In this document: in pieces, positions 23,895 to 32,722 of the stretch | Layout: every line of letters starts with the position of its first letter | How positions within the stretch are numbered: the first letter of the stretch is position 1 | Assembly: GCA_900767715.1 (NCBI GenBank) | Contig: CAAGAD010000005.1 | Coordinates: 248,001-312,000 of the forward strand | DNA from: Clostridia bacterium | Lineage (GTDB): Bacteria; Bacillota; Clostridia; Christensenellales; UBA1242 | Length of the DNA stretch: 64,000 nucleotides | Direction of reading: 5' to 3' | Position numbers and translations under genes: made by a program | The notes under the pieces: model-generated | The model's input: only the letters and a program-made list of their open reading frames with translations | Database searches by the model: none | Told to the model about the DNA's origin: nothing

Positions 23895-24898
23895 AAAAAT
23901 GCGAGATTGAGTAGGGCATTGAGTGTAGGCAATAGGCAAATCAGCGCCATAGGAACAAGTTGCAAGTAATCTATCACATAAACCTTGGTCACGTTCAAGA
24001 TTAACACTGCGAACAATAGAACGGCAAAAGATATGCCCGTGATAAGCAAGTTTATAACAACATTTTTCTTAAAATTGAAAGAAAATTTGCCTTCAAACAA
24101 CTTGTATCGAATAAGTCTAAACTGCGAAATATAAGTGAAAATGTATGCAAAAGCATATACTACGCCACACACAAAAGTTGTATTCAATACGGCTTTGTGT
24201 GACATATTTTTGGTGAGCAATAGGGAAGTGAAGATTATCAACATTTGCAACGCGAATGCAAGGAAGGTCTTTGTGGTGATGTTGTCATACAATTTTTTGC
24301 ATTTGATAACGTTGGCGTCAGTAGAGTAGTCCTTGTAGTCTTTTCTGACCACATCTTTGACGCTCTTGTTGATGTATTCGATGTCTTCAATCGTGTCATT
24401 TGTATTGTCGTTATCGAATATAGATTTGTTGAGCAGAATGTTGATTTTGTTTTCTTTGCCTTCGTTTATGAAAGTCTGTTCAGTAGCAGATGTTGTGTAG
24501 GTTTCGTTAGAAAGGCGGACATTTTGTAGGTTGACGTCGTATGCGGTTTTCTCTTCAATAGCGTCAGTGTCAAAGTCGACTTTCTGCAAATTGGAATATT
24601 TATCTACAAAAAGTTCCTTCAAAATCTCTTCTTCCTTAGGGTAGTTGGCAAGCGATTTTTTGCCAATTTCAGTGATTTTGTAGTAGTGACGTTTACCACC
24701 TATGTCGCTGTCCTGCCAATAAGAATGAACCTTACCCGCACTGGATAGGGTTTTCATCATAGAGTAGAGTTGGGCAGGCTTAAAATCTAGACTGTTCTCA
24801 GTTAATTTGTTGATATTATCAATCAACTCAACACCATATTTGTCTGACTCATTTAATTGTTGCAAAACAAGCGCAACTCGAATTTCATTCTTATCCAT
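23876..24898 (-). CDS. PadR-like transcriptional regulator with C-terminal membrane domain
   Basis: Residues 1-90 are a PadR winged helix: LVLQQLNESDKYGVELIDNINKLT, FKPAQLYSMMKTLSSAGKVHSYWQDSDIGGKRHYYKITEIGKKSL. A charged linker (about 95-205) leads to four hydrophobic segments (about 210-335), so the regulator should sit in the membrane. PadR factors usually repress neighbouring transporter genes; the nearby ABC exporter and VTT protein are plausible targets, by inference only. The 340 aa length is far above the usual 100-180. Its promoter is perfect consensus and lies 10 nt from the ATG. Confidence 0.78.
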   Translation of the reverse strand: MDKNEIRVALVLQQLNESDKYGVELIDNINKLTENSLDFKPAQLYSMMKTLSSAGKVHSYWQDSDIGGKRHYYKITEIGKKSLANYPKEEEILKELFVDKYSNLQKVDFDTDAIEEKTAYDVNLQNVRLSNETYTTSATEQTFINEGKENKINILLNKSIFDNDNTNDTIEDIEYINKSVKDVVRKDYKDYSTDANVIKCKKLYDNITTKTFLAFALQMLIIFTSLLLTKNMSHKAVLNTTFVCGVVYAFAYIFTYISQFRLIRYKLFEGKFSFNFKKNVVINLLITGISFAVLLFAVLILNVTKVYVIDYLQLVPMALICLLPTLNALLNLAFLKNRMN

Positions 24899-24908
24899 AA
24901 TTGATTAT

Positions 24909-24937
24909 ATTATATTTTATTTATTTACAGATGTCAA
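24909..24937 (-). promoter_or_regulatory. Consensus promoter of the padR-like gene (very short leader)
   Basis: On the - strand TTGACA, 17-bp spacer, TATAAT, then 10 nt to ATG 24898; no Shine-Dalgarno. Confidence 0.75.
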
Positions 24938-25560
24938 ACGCAAATGGCAATTTAATTAACAGCAATTTATTTGTGTAGCAAAATTTTTGTCTTACATTTT
25001 TCAAAATTGTTGAGTAGGGTGTAAAATATGAATATTTATATCTATTCGCAAAACACAACTTTTGCGAATAGATGACCGAAATGCGACAATTTTACATAAA
25101 AATACCATTTCCAATCAATTAAAATTCTTTTCGCTACAAAACTGACAATCGATTTAATACAATCAATCGTTAGTGTGATTTTTATCACGGCTGTTTGCTC
25201 AACAATAATTTTGAAATAAATTTTGATGAACGTTTCGACGTCTTTACGCTCGGTACAAAAATTATCAAATTTGTGTGTTGTTCTAGAATGCGCTGAGAGC
25301 GATTATTTTATTTTTAGATGAACAATTACTCATCTTGCATTTTATCATTTTACCTAGCCTATCGCAAAAATTTGCCATAAACACTTTATTCGCCCAAATA
25401 AATCAATTATCAGTCATCATTATCAATGTAAATATATATTAAGTTGACGCATAAGTCATATAAGTGAACAGCAATGTGTTCATCTGTATATATTTTGTAT
25501 TCAAAAGTGTGTTAGTATTAAATCAATCAATCTATTCGTAAAATCCTACATAAAAATAAC
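24938..25560. other. Gene-free AT-rich region (about 620 bp)
   Basis: No ORF with family features is seen on either strand. It holds a perfect 14-bp inverted repeat at 25040-25073, a 12-of-13 match to one arm at 25531-25543, a small hairpin GTGAT-TTTT-ATCAC near 25174, and a stem AGATGA/TCATCT (25316-25335) followed by T-rich sequence. It could hold a small RNA or be a decayed gene or element; nothing is certain. Confidence 0.5.
25040..25073. repeat. Perfect 14-bp inverted repeat with 6-nt loop
   Basis: ATCTATTCGCAAAA-CACAAC-TTTTGCGAATAGAT. There is no T run after it on either strand, so it is not an ordinary terminator. A short ATG frame of 15 codons (25028-25075) ends inside it. Confidence 0.85.
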
Positions 25561-25590
25561 AAAAAAAAGATGCTATAAAGCACCTTTTTA
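25561..25590 (-). terminator. Terminator of serS
   Basis: Stem GGTGCT/AGCATC (one G-T pair), 4-nt loop, then a run of eight T on the - strand; begins at the serS stop. Confidence 0.75.
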
Positions 25591-26832
25591 TTTTTTGCAT
25601 ATAACCTTTTGTCCGCCCATATATTTTTGTAGGCATTCTGGAATGTTGACACTACCATCTGCGTTTTGATTGTTTTCAATGACAGCAAGCATAGCACGTT
25701 CAGTGATTGCTGTGGCTGAAATGGTGTGAACGAACTCATTCTTACCACCCTTTTCGTTCAAATATTTGATATTCAAACGACGTGCCTGATATTCCCAAAG
25801 GTTCGAGTTGCTTGTAAGTTCGCGATAGTCGCCGTATGCTGGGAACCAGCCTTCGATATCATATTTGATAGCCGCAGGAGCACCAAGGTCACCCGTGCAA
25901 ACATTCACTACGCGATAAGGAATGCCGAGTTGTTGCAACAAATATTCTTCGTTCTCCAAGCAGAATTGGTGATACTTTTCACTATCTTCTGGTTTACAGA
26001 TGACGATTTGTTCCACTTTATTGAATTGGTGAACGCGGAATACTCCCCTAGTTTCTTTGCCATAAGCACCGGCTTCGGTTCTAAAACAAGGTGTCCAAGC
26101 AGTGTAAAGGATTGGACCTTTTGACAAATCTACGACATTATTTTGTTCGTATGAGAGCAATGTTTGTTCGCTAGTGCCAATCAAACTCTTTTTCTCGGCA
26201 GTTACAGTGTACAACTGGTCTTGTGCGAAAGGCAAATAACCCGTGCCAAAGAAAGTGTCTTCTTTCGCCAAAATAGGTGTAAACATTTGGCAGAAGCCAC
26301 GACTGATGAGTGTGTCGAGCGCGAAATTCATAATTGCGGTGAGCAATCTTGCTCCGTCACCACGCCAGTAAACGAAACCAGCACCAGCGACCTTTGCGCC
26401 TGCTTCGGTGTTCAAAATGCCGAGAGCTCGACCAAGGTCATCGTGCCATTTAGGTTCAAAATCAAATTTACGCTTTTCACCAACGAATTTGATAGCCAAA
26501 TTGTCGTGGTCGTCTGCGCCAACCGGTACGCGTTCGTCGAGCATATTTGGCATACGATAGAGCAAATAGTCTCTGTCTTCTTTAATATTTTGTACAGATT
26601 CTTGCAAATTGGCAATCTCTTGCTTAACCATCTTCATACGAGCGATTTCTTCTGGCGTAGGCTTCTTGCTAATTGCGTTCTTGGAAGCCAAAAGCGCCTC
26701 CAATTTTGAAAGTTCTGTACGATATTTGCTATCCAAGTCCAAAAGGCGTTCAAGGTCGATATCATCGTTACGATTGTGTAGCATTTCTTGGACTTTGGCT
26801 TTGTTATTTCTAATATAATCTAGGCTTAACAT
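25588..26832 (-). CDS. serS: Seryl-tRNA synthetase
   Basis: Class II synthetase charging tRNA-Ser (414 aa). The N-terminal coiled-coil arm (about 1-110) begins MLSLDYIRNNKAKVQEML. The catalytic core has motif 2 TPCFRTEAGAYGKETRGVFRVHQFNKVEQ and motif 3 AISATAITERAMLAVIENNQ-like (HTISATAITERAMLAVIEN). I use ATG 26832, which has an AAGGAGAAATATA site; the longer frame upstream reads through the promoter region. The tRNA-Ser class arm and core are complete. No T-box leader is visible in the 75 nt upstream. Confidence 0.95.
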   Translation of the reverse strand: MLSLDYIRNNKAKVQEMLHNRNDDIDLERLLDLDSKYRTELSKLEALLASKNAISKKPTPEEIARMKMVKQEIANLQESVQNIKEDRDYLLYRMPNMLDERVPVGADDHDNLAIKFVGEKRKFDFEPKWHDDLGRALGILNTEAGAKVAGAGFVYWRGDGARLLTAIMNFALDTLISRGFCQMFTPILAKEDTFFGTGYLPFAQDQLYTVTAEKKSLIGTSEQTLLSYEQNNVVDLSKGPILYTAWTPCFRTEAGAYGKETRGVFRVHQFNKVEQIVICKPEDSEKYHQFCLENEEYLLQQLGIPYRVVNVCTGDLGAPAAIKYDIEGWFPAYGDYRELTSNSNLWEYQARRLNIKYLNEKGGKNEFVHTISATAITERAMLAVIENNQNADGSVNIPECLQKYMGGQKVICKK

Positions 26833-26902
26833 TATATTTCTCCTTATAGTCAATATACTATCACTCTTTGTGCTAAAAATCAAATAAAAACATACCAAAC
26901 AT

Positions 26903-26931
26903 TTGATTTTTTGCATATTTTTTTGTACAAT
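26903..26931 (+). promoter_or_regulatory. Promoter of the tyrosine recombinase gene (leaderless)
   Basis: TTGATT (26903-26908), 17-bp spacer, TACAAT (26926-26931), then exactly 6 nt to GTG 26938. Confidence 0.7.
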
Positions 26932-26937
26932 ATTGAT

Positions 26938-27990
26938 GTGGCAATAAATTATTATTTAGAGCGAAACAAACGCAATTTGCGCAGTTTAAATGAAAGATTG
27001 AACGAACTGCCAAGTTTTTGTTCGCTGTTTTTTATAGGCATCGAAAACCAAACCACACCACTGACTAGACTCAATTATGCCACCGATTTAAAAGTATTTT
27101 TCAACTATCTATTGTTGGAAGAGAAAAAAAGACTTGGCATATATTGTGATAATATTACACAAATTACGCTAGATAACCTAAAAAGAGTAGATAGTATGAC
27201 TATCGAGAGATTTTTGTCCTATGTCAGCGTGTATGATAATAATGACAAAAATATTAGCCGTGTCAATACTGAGAACGGTAAATCAAGGAAACTTTCCACC
27301 TTGCGCTCATTCTTCGGCTATTATTTCAAGAAGAATTTGCTAGACAGCAATGTAGCGTCAAAAGTAGATATTCCAAAACTACACTCGAAGCCTATTATTC
27401 GCTTGGAAACCGATGAAGTAAGCAAAATATTAGATATTTCAAACAAACCAGAGCAGTTTTCCGCGCATCAAAATAAATATCTCGCCCATTGCTCCACTCG
27501 CGACAATGCTATGCTCACCTTGATGTTGGGAACGGGCATTCGTGTGAGCGAATGCGTTGGCTTGAATGTGGAAGATTTTGATTTTTCGACCAATAGTTTC
27601 AAGGTCATTCGTAAGGGCGGAAATCAAACAATTTTATACTTTTCGGACGAAGTAGCCGACGTATTAAAGAATTATCTCGCCTACCGCGCTACATTAAAAC
27701 TCGACGAAAACGAAAAAGCAATGTTTTTGAGCCTGCAAAACAAGCGCTTAGGTGTGAGAAGCGTGGAAAATATGGTTAAAAAATATGCCTTCGTTACTAC
27801 CCCACTCAAAAGTATCACTCCGCACAAACTCCGCTCGACTTATGGCACGGTGCTGTATCGAGAAACCGGGAATATTTACATTGTGGCTGACGTGCTTGGG
27901 CACAAAGATATAAACACCACCAAAAAGCACTACGCGGCAATCAGCGAAGATATGCGTAAAAGCGTTGCAAACAAAGTGAAGTTGAAATAA
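26938..27990 (+). CDS. Tyrosine recombinase (XerC/XerD-like)
   Basis: Site-specific recombinase with all catalytic residues (numbering from GTG 26938): R202 (GTGIRVSEC), K226 (IRKGGNQ), H296 and R299 (HKLRSTYG), H322 (LGHKDINTT) and nucleophile Y332. A SAM-like N-terminal core-binding domain covers about 1-150. At 350 aa it is longer than XerC/D (about 300), mostly in the N-terminal part. It stands beside lexA, a pairing seen in other Clostridia. No phage genes or attachment repeats are nearby, so it is probably a chromosomal recombinase, perhaps the Xer function. I prefer the GTG because the promoter ends 6 nt before it; TTG 26911 would lie inside the promoter. Confidence 0.85.
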   Translation: MAINYYLERNKRNLRSLNERLNELPSFCSLFFIGIENQTTPLTRLNYATDLKVFFNYLLLEEKKRLGIYCDNITQITLDNLKRVDSMTIERFLSYVSVYDNNDKNISRVNTENGKSRKLSTLRSFFGYYFKKNLLDSNVASKVDIPKLHSKPIIRLETDEVSKILDISNKPEQFSAHQNKYLAHCSTRDNAMLTLMLGTGIRVSECVGLNVEDFDFSTNSFKVIRKGGNQTILYFSDEVADVLKNYLAYRATLKLDENEKAMFLSLQNKRLGVRSVENMVKKYAFVTTPLKSITPHKLRSTYGTVLYRETGNIYIVADVLGHKDINTTKKHYAAISEDMRKSVANKVKLK

Positions 27991-28006
27991 CTTCACTTTT
28001 TGTTTG
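27973..28006 (+). terminator. Terminator of the recombinase gene, containing its stop codon
   Basis: 11-bp stem AAAGTGAAGTT/AACTTCACTTT with a 5-nt loop, then TTGTTT. The TAA stop sits at the loop/3' arm. Confidence 0.8.
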
Positions 28007-28101
28007 AGTCGCAAAGCGAACATTGTATGTATTAGATAGTCGTTATACCCGACTGCGTGCAAGTTTTAGAGGCAAAATGTTAAATAAAACATAAAATCTA
28101 T

Positions 28102-28115
28102 CGAACAAATGTTTG
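28102..28115 (+). promoter_or_regulatory. LexA (SOS) box upstream of lexA
   Basis: CGAACAAATGTTTG matches the Gram-positive LexA operator CGAACRNRYGTTYC at 13 of 14 positions. It lies 8 bp upstream of the lexA -35, consistent with autorepression. Confidence 0.8.
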
Positions 28116-28123
28116 AAAAATGT

Positions 28124-28152
28124 TTGACAATGTTCTATAACTATGCTAAATT
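28124..28152 (+). promoter_or_regulatory. Promoter of lexA (leaderless)
   Basis: TTGACA (28124-28129), 17-bp spacer, TAAATT (28147-28152), then 6 nt (no ribosome-binding site) to ATG 28159. Confidence 0.7.
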
Positions 28153-28158
28153 TATGGT

Positions 28159-28752
28159 ATGAATAATTACGAAAAGACCTATGAGTTTATCAAACAATAC
28201 ATCTCTAACAACGGCTTTCCCCCATCGGTAAGAGAGATTTGCAACGCACTCGGCTTTGCTTCCACTTCTAGCACGGCTTATTATTTGCAACAACTCGAAA
28301 AAGACGGCAAAATTGTGCGCAACAAGAGTAAAAATCGCTCTATCGAACTCCCTGAATTGAAGACCAAAGATAACGTTCGCACTATGCCAATTTTAGGCGA
28401 AATCGCTGCCGGCACACCTATTCTCGCAGAAGAGAATTTGAGCGGAGAAATCAGTTTTAGCGACTATTTTTTCAAGGGTAATGAACTATTTGTGTTGAGA
28501 GTCAAGGGCGACAGTATGGTCAACGTCGGCATCTTTGACGGAGATTGGGTCGTTGTGAATAGACAAAACACTGCCCTAAATGGCGAAATTATAGCCGCAA
28601 TGATTGACGGCAGTGCAACTGTCAAGCGCTTCTATAAGGAAGAAACCACTATAAGATTACAGCCAGAAAACAATTTTATGCGTCCAATCTATTCCAGTGA
28701 TGTCGTAATTTTGGGCAAAGTGGTTGGTCTTATTCGTAAAATGCAGTCATAA
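28159..28752 (+). CDS. lexA: SOS repressor LexA
   Basis: DNA-damage repressor that cleaves itself when RecA is activated. The N-terminal winged helix (1-65: PPSVREICNALGFASTSSTAYYLQQLEKDGKI) is followed by cleavage site A84-G85 (GEIAAGTPI), the catalytic serine S119 (VKGDSM) and lysine K156 (VKRFYK). The 197 aa length is normal. An SOS box lies upstream. The mRNA probably begins at the ATG, so translation needs no Shine-Dalgarno. It converges with ynbB over a shared hairpin. Confidence 0.95.
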   Translation: MNNYEKTYEFIKQYISNNGFPPSVREICNALGFASTSSTAYYLQQLEKDGKIVRNKSKNRSIELPELKTKDNVRTMPILGEIAAGTPILAEENLSGEISFSDYFFKGNELFVLRVKGDSMVNVGIFDGDWVVVNRQNTALNGEIIAAMIDGSATVKRFYKEETTIRLQPENNFMRPIYSSDVVILGKVVGLIRKMQS

Positions 28753-28778
28753 AAAAACAGCCGTTAGGCTATTTTTTT
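28751..28778. terminator. Terminator between lexA and ynbB
   Basis: AGCC-GTTA-GGCT stem with A7 on one side and T7 on the other, usable in both directions; the ynbB stop is inside its 3' arm. Confidence 0.7.
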
Positions 28779-30025
28779 ATTGTATAATCGCAAAGTGAAA
28801 GCGCATTAATGAGCGCGATTTTGTAGTGCGCATATGTCAATCCGCCTTGAATGTATGCAATGAATGGCTCGCGAATTGGAGCGTCACAACTGAGTTCAAT
28901 TGATGACCCTTGATTGAAACTGCCCGATGCCATAATCACTTGGTTCTCGTAGCCCGGCATATCGCAAGGCTCAACAACCGCATTGCTGTCGATAGGTGAA
29001 GAATGCTGAATTGCACGGCAGAACTCAATCAACTTGTTTTTATCGGCAAACTTTATGCACGCCACGATGTCAGATTGGCAGACATTCTCGCTAGGCAAGG
29101 TTTTATAACCGAAATCACGGAAGATTTGCGAAGTGAGAAGCGCGCCTTTTTTCGCACTAGCAACCACATTGCTTGCCAGAAAGAGCCCTTGATAAAAAGC
29201 CTTGTACCCTGCCTCATATGAGCCCGTTTCATTGCCAAGCGCTGGCGATGTCATTCTATAACTGATACGTTCAACAAGCCATTTTTTGCCCGCAACATAC
29301 GCTCCCGATGGTGCAATGCCCGCCCCCAAATTCTTGATAAGTGAGCCGATTACAAGGTCTGCGCCCACGTCTGTCGGCTCTCTTGTTTCGGTAAGTTCAC
29401 CATAGCAGTTGTCAACTATTACAATAGTCGCTGGGTTGATGTCTTTGACGAGTTTAATCGCCTTTTCAATCTGCGTAATAGTAAGCGCATCTCTAAACAC
29501 GTATCCCCTTGACCTTTGAATGTAAACTGCGGTTGGTTTCACCTTTAACATATAGTTTTCTATGGTTTTAAGGTCAAAATTATTGTCAATCAAATCGCAA
29601 TATTCAAACTTGATGTTGTAATCTTTTAGACTGCCAATGTCTTTGCCTTCTTCGCCATAAATAACTTTTTGCAAAGTGTCGTAAGGCATACCGCTGATAC
29701 TATATATTGTGTCGTCTGGTCGCAAAATACCCAACAGCGCCTGTGAAATGGCTTGCGTTCCGCTAGACAACTGTGGCGAAAAAATGGCGTCTTCGGTATG
29801 CATAATGTCGGCACAGATTTTGTTCAAACAATCTCTGCCCGCGTCGTCATAGCCGTAACCGGTTGTGCCGGCAAAATGACGCACTTCTACCCTATTTTTA
29901 ATGAACGCATTAAGCACTTTCAAAGTGTTTTCTTCGTTCACCTTGTCAATTTCAGCAAATTTTGACTGTAATTTAACTTCCGCATTTGCAACCAATTCAT
30001 ACGCTGAACTAGATAATTTAATCAT
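28769..30025 (-). CDS. ynbB: YnbB-type PLP-dependent enzyme (methionine gamma-lyase family)
   Basis: Fold-type I PLP protein once called aluminium-resistance protein; its physiological reaction is not established. Diagnostic stretches are FAGTTGYGYDDAGRD, SPQLSSGTQAIS, VYIQRSRGY, VIVDNCYGE with the PLP aspartate, and DLVIGSLIKNLGAGIAPSGAYVAG, whose lysine binds PLP. The 418 aa length is typical. It overlaps the miaA end by 8 nt. In Bacillus hfq lies between miaA and ynbB; hfq is missing here. Confidence 0.9.
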   Translation of the reverse strand: MIKLSSSAYELVANAEVKLQSKFAEIDKVNEENTLKVLNAFIKNRVEVRHFAGTTGYGYDDAGRDCLNKICADIMHTEDAIFSPQLSSGTQAISQALLGILRPDDTIYSISGMPYDTLQKVIYGEEGKDIGSLKDYNIKFEYCDLIDNNFDLKTIENYMLKVKPTAVYIQRSRGYVFRDALTITQIEKAIKLVKDINPATIVIVDNCYGELTETREPTDVGADLVIGSLIKNLGAGIAPSGAYVAGKKWLVERISYRMTSPALGNETGSYEAGYKAFYQGLFLASNVVASAKKGALLTSQIFRDFGYKTLPSENVCQSDIVACIKFADKNKLIEFCRAIQHSSPIDSNAVVEPCDMPGYENQVIMASGSFNQGSSIELSCDAPIREPFIAYIQGGLTYAHYKIALINALSLCDYTIKK

Positions 30026-30932
30026 TTAAAAACTCCCTTACTTTTTCCACGATATTTTCTTTTGTACAGCCCACCAAATAAGGCATTGTCTTCATAAATG
30101 TGATTTGTCTTTTGGCATAGTTTCGTGAATGCTGTTTTGCCTTGTCAACGGCTTCGTCAAAGGTCATCTCGCCCTTTAAATAACTCACCATTTCCTTGTA
30201 GTCAATGGTTTTGAGTGAGTCAACTTCGCCATATTTTTCATACAGCGCCTTAACTTCGTCTAAAAGTCCGTCTTGCACCATTTGGTCAACTCTATGGTTG
30301 ATTTTATCATATAAAACATCTCTTTCGACATCTAGTCTTAACGCCAAAATGTCGTACTTGTCATTGACTGATGTTTGACTGATATTATCTTCAATTTCTC
30401 CGCCATTGTCGGCAATTTGCAAATATCTTAAAATGCGCTTTACATTGTTCTCGTGCACATTTTCAGCCAATTTTTCGTCCTTTCTGCGCAAAAGTTCGTG
30501 CAAACTAATGCTTTGTTCGTTGGCTTGGTCAATATACTTTTGACGCGACTGTTCGCTGTTTACACTGCCAAAAAAGTCATAATCTTCAAGCCACGCTTTG
30601 ACGTACATTGTTGTGCCACCGACCACAATCGGCAGTCTGCCTTTTGCAGTGATTGTCGCAATGTAGCCGTCCACGTCGGCGGAGAATCTGCCCGCGCTGT
30701 AACTCTCATCCGGGTTCAATACATCAAGATTGTAGTGAGTAATGCCATGCATTTCTTGAGTGGTAACCTTGCCACTGCCAATGTCTAAGCCTTTATATAC
30801 TTGCACGCTGTCCGCGCTGATAATCTCTCCATTGAATTCGCGTGCCAAGCGAATGGCTAGACCACTTTTGCCACTGCCAGTCGCACCTGTGATGACGACG
30901 ACCTTGGGTCTTAAACTATTCGCTTGAACCAT
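30018..30932 (-). CDS. miaA: tRNA dimethylallyltransferase MiaA
   Basis: Transfers a dimethylallyl group to A37 of tRNAs reading UNN codons. MiaB, encoded three genes upstream, then methylthiolates it, so both steps share an operon. P-loop GATGSGKSG (16-24), ISADSVQVYKGLDIGSGK (the family DSMQVYR segment), PIVVGGTTMYVKAW and LKTIDYKEM are present; 304 aa. Start ATG lies inside the end of mutL (22-nt overlap). Confidence 0.94.
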   Translation of the reverse strand: MVQANSLRPKVVVITGATGSGKSGLAIRLAREFNGEIISADSVQVYKGLDIGSGKVTTQEMHGITHYNLDVLNPDESYSAGRFSADVDGYIATITAKGRLPIVVGGTTMYVKAWLEDYDFFGSVNSEQSRQKYIDQANEQSISLHELLRRKDEKLAENVHENNVKRILRYLQIADNGGEIEDNISQTSVNDKYDILALRLDVERDVLYDKINHRVDQMVQDGLLDEVKALYEKYGEVDSLKTIDYKEMVSYLKGEMTFDEAVDKAKQHSRNYAKRQITFMKTMPYLVGCTKENIVEKVREFLND

Positions 30933-32719
30933 CTGTCAACCATACTCCTTGTCAATTTGTAAATGATTGGTCTGCCGTGTGGGCACAACAAAACTGGGTG
31001 GTCTTTGTCAATCTTGCTGAGCAACTCGTCTATCTCTTGCTTATTGAGAATGAAACCGGACTTCACGGCATTTTTACACGATGTCTGCATCAAATAATTC
31101 TTGATTTGATAAGGTGTTTTCGATTTGTGCAACTTCATATCAAACAACAAGTCATCTACAAAAGCCTTAATGTTAATGTCCTTCAACAAAACCGGCATTG
31201 TCGAAATTCTTATATCATTCTGCCCAAACTGGTCGATATCGAAACCGATTTCGTGCAAATCTTGTTGCATACTCAAAAGATAGTTCATTTCGGCTGGGTT
31301 TACACGTTGCGTATAAGGAATGAGCATATCTTGAACGGCAAATTGTTTGTTCTCCATCATCTTGCAGAAATGGTCATAGTTTAGGCGCTCGTGCCCCGCG
31401 TGGAAGTCGATTATCAAAAGTTCGTTTTCCTTTTCAACGAGAATGTATGTTTCAAATATTTTGCCAATAATCTTGCAATCCCCATCCAAAATCTTGATAT
31501 CTTGCTTTTGCACTGGCACTGTTTCGGTCATTTTGACTTGTTCTTGCATATAACTGGTGTCTTGCATAACTACTTTCGTGTCGAACACGACCGGTGAATA
31601 GTCACCGAGCGAAATTTCTTTCACGTCATCGGTTTCCACTGGTTTAACGTCTGGGTTAAAACTTACGCCCGCGTCAGCCTTGATTTCAGGCAAAACAACT
31701 GGTTGAACGGGTTGCGTGTTAAACTCAATCTTTTGCTTTGGGCTGGTGAAAAGTGCTTGACGCACCGCACTGGTGATAATGTCGCTGACACGTTGTGGGT
31801 CGGCAAACTTTATATTCAACTTTGATGGGTGAACATTGACATCAATATCTTCAATAGGAATGGTTATATTCAATATAAAAACTGGATATTGACGCGTCAT
31901 TAGATAGTCCTCTAGCGCATAATAAACTGCCTTGGATACTATTTCATCGACTACATATCTGCCATTGATGATTGTCGTTTGATAGGTTTTGTTTGGCTTT
32001 GAAAACCCAATACGGCTCACATATCCATTGATTTTAATATCGCCTTCACAATATTCAACTTTTGCCACATTTTGTGAGATGTCTAGTCCATATACACAAC
32101 ATATCGCAGAGAACAAATCACCTGCGTGGTGTGAATATACGACAGAATCGTCCACTATGTAGTCAATTTGTATATTTGGGTTGGCGAAAATGAAACGAGA
32201 GATAAGTTGAGTAATCTCATTTTCTTCCATTTTGGCTTTGCGCAAAAATTTGGCGCGTGCTGGCGTGTTAAAAAACAAGTTCTCGACAGCCACGCTAGTG
32301 CCCGGATTACGCGAATAAGGCGATTGTGATTGCTTCACACCGCCATTTATTTTATAGATACAGCCTTGACCGTCGCATGTTTGCGTTTCCAAAGTGACAC
32401 GAGCGACGCTGGCAATGCTTGCCATTGCTTCCCCACGGAAGCCAAGCGTACAGATGTGGTCTAGGTCGGATACCGTTGCCAGTTTGCTGGTGGCGTGCGG
32501 AACGAAAACCTTTTCCACCTCGCCATAATCAATGCCCGAACCGTTGTCCGACACGCAAATATAGTCAATGCCACCGCGCTTAATCTCAACGACGATTTGG
32601 TTTGCGCCGGCGTCAATGCTGTTCTCGACTAATTCTTTGACAATGGAAGCAGGTTTCTCAACCACTTCGCCGGCAGAAATATGATTATATACTGAACTAT
32701 CTAATATATTTATTTTCAT
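30911..32719 (-). CDS. mutL: DNA mismatch repair protein MutL
   Basis: Partner of MutS in mismatch repair. The N-terminal GHKL ATPase has the motifs ELVENSIDAGAN (catalytic Glu), SDNGSGID and ATSKL...GFRGEAMASIASV. The C-terminal domain carries the nicking-endonuclease motif DFHAGHERLNYD (the usual final Glu is Asp) and the CPHGRP metal-binding motif, so it should be a nicking MutL as in organisms without MutH. The 602 aa length is normal. It starts 3 nt after mutS. Confidence 0.94.
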   Translation of the reverse strand: MKINILDSSVYNHISAGEVVEKPASIVKELVENSIDAGANQIVVEIKRGGIDYICVSDNGSGIDYGEVEKVFVPHATSKLATVSDLDHICTLGFRGEAMASIASVARVTLETQTCDGQGCIYKINGGVKQSQSPYSRNPGTSVAVENLFFNTPARAKFLRKAKMEENEITQLISRFIFANPNIQIDYIVDDSVVYSHHAGDLFSAICCVYGLDISQNVAKVEYCEGDIKINGYVSRIGFSKPNKTYQTTIINGRYVVDEIVSKAVYYALEDYLMTRQYPVFILNITIPIEDIDVNVHPSKLNIKFADPQRVSDIITSAVRQALFTSPKQKIEFNTQPVQPVVLPEIKADAGVSFNPDVKPVETDDVKEISLGDYSPVVFDTKVVMQDTSYMQEQVKMTETVPVQKQDIKILDGDCKIIGKIFETYILVEKENELLIIDFHAGHERLNYDHFCKMMENKQFAVQDMLIPYTQRVNPAEMNYLLSMQQDLHEIGFDIDQFGQNDIRISTMPVLLKDINIKAFVDDLLFDMKLHKSKTPYQIKNYLMQTSCKNAVKSGFILNKQEIDELLSKIDKDHPVLLCPHGRPIIYKLTRSMVDRWFKRIV

Positions 32720-32722
32720 AAA

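Noticed and set aside
25040..25073. CRISPR repeat or ordinary terminator at the 14-bp inverted repeat
   Set aside because: Only one full copy, no spacers and no cas genes; no T run after the stem.
25028..25075. 15-codon ATG frame before the hairpin as a leader peptide
   Set aside because: Too short, no downstream gene on that strand to regulate, no clear ribosome-binding site.
26938..27990. Recombinase as evidence of a prophage or integrated element
   Set aside because: No phage genes, no attachment repeats, housekeeping genes on both sides, and it has native-like codon use next to lexA.
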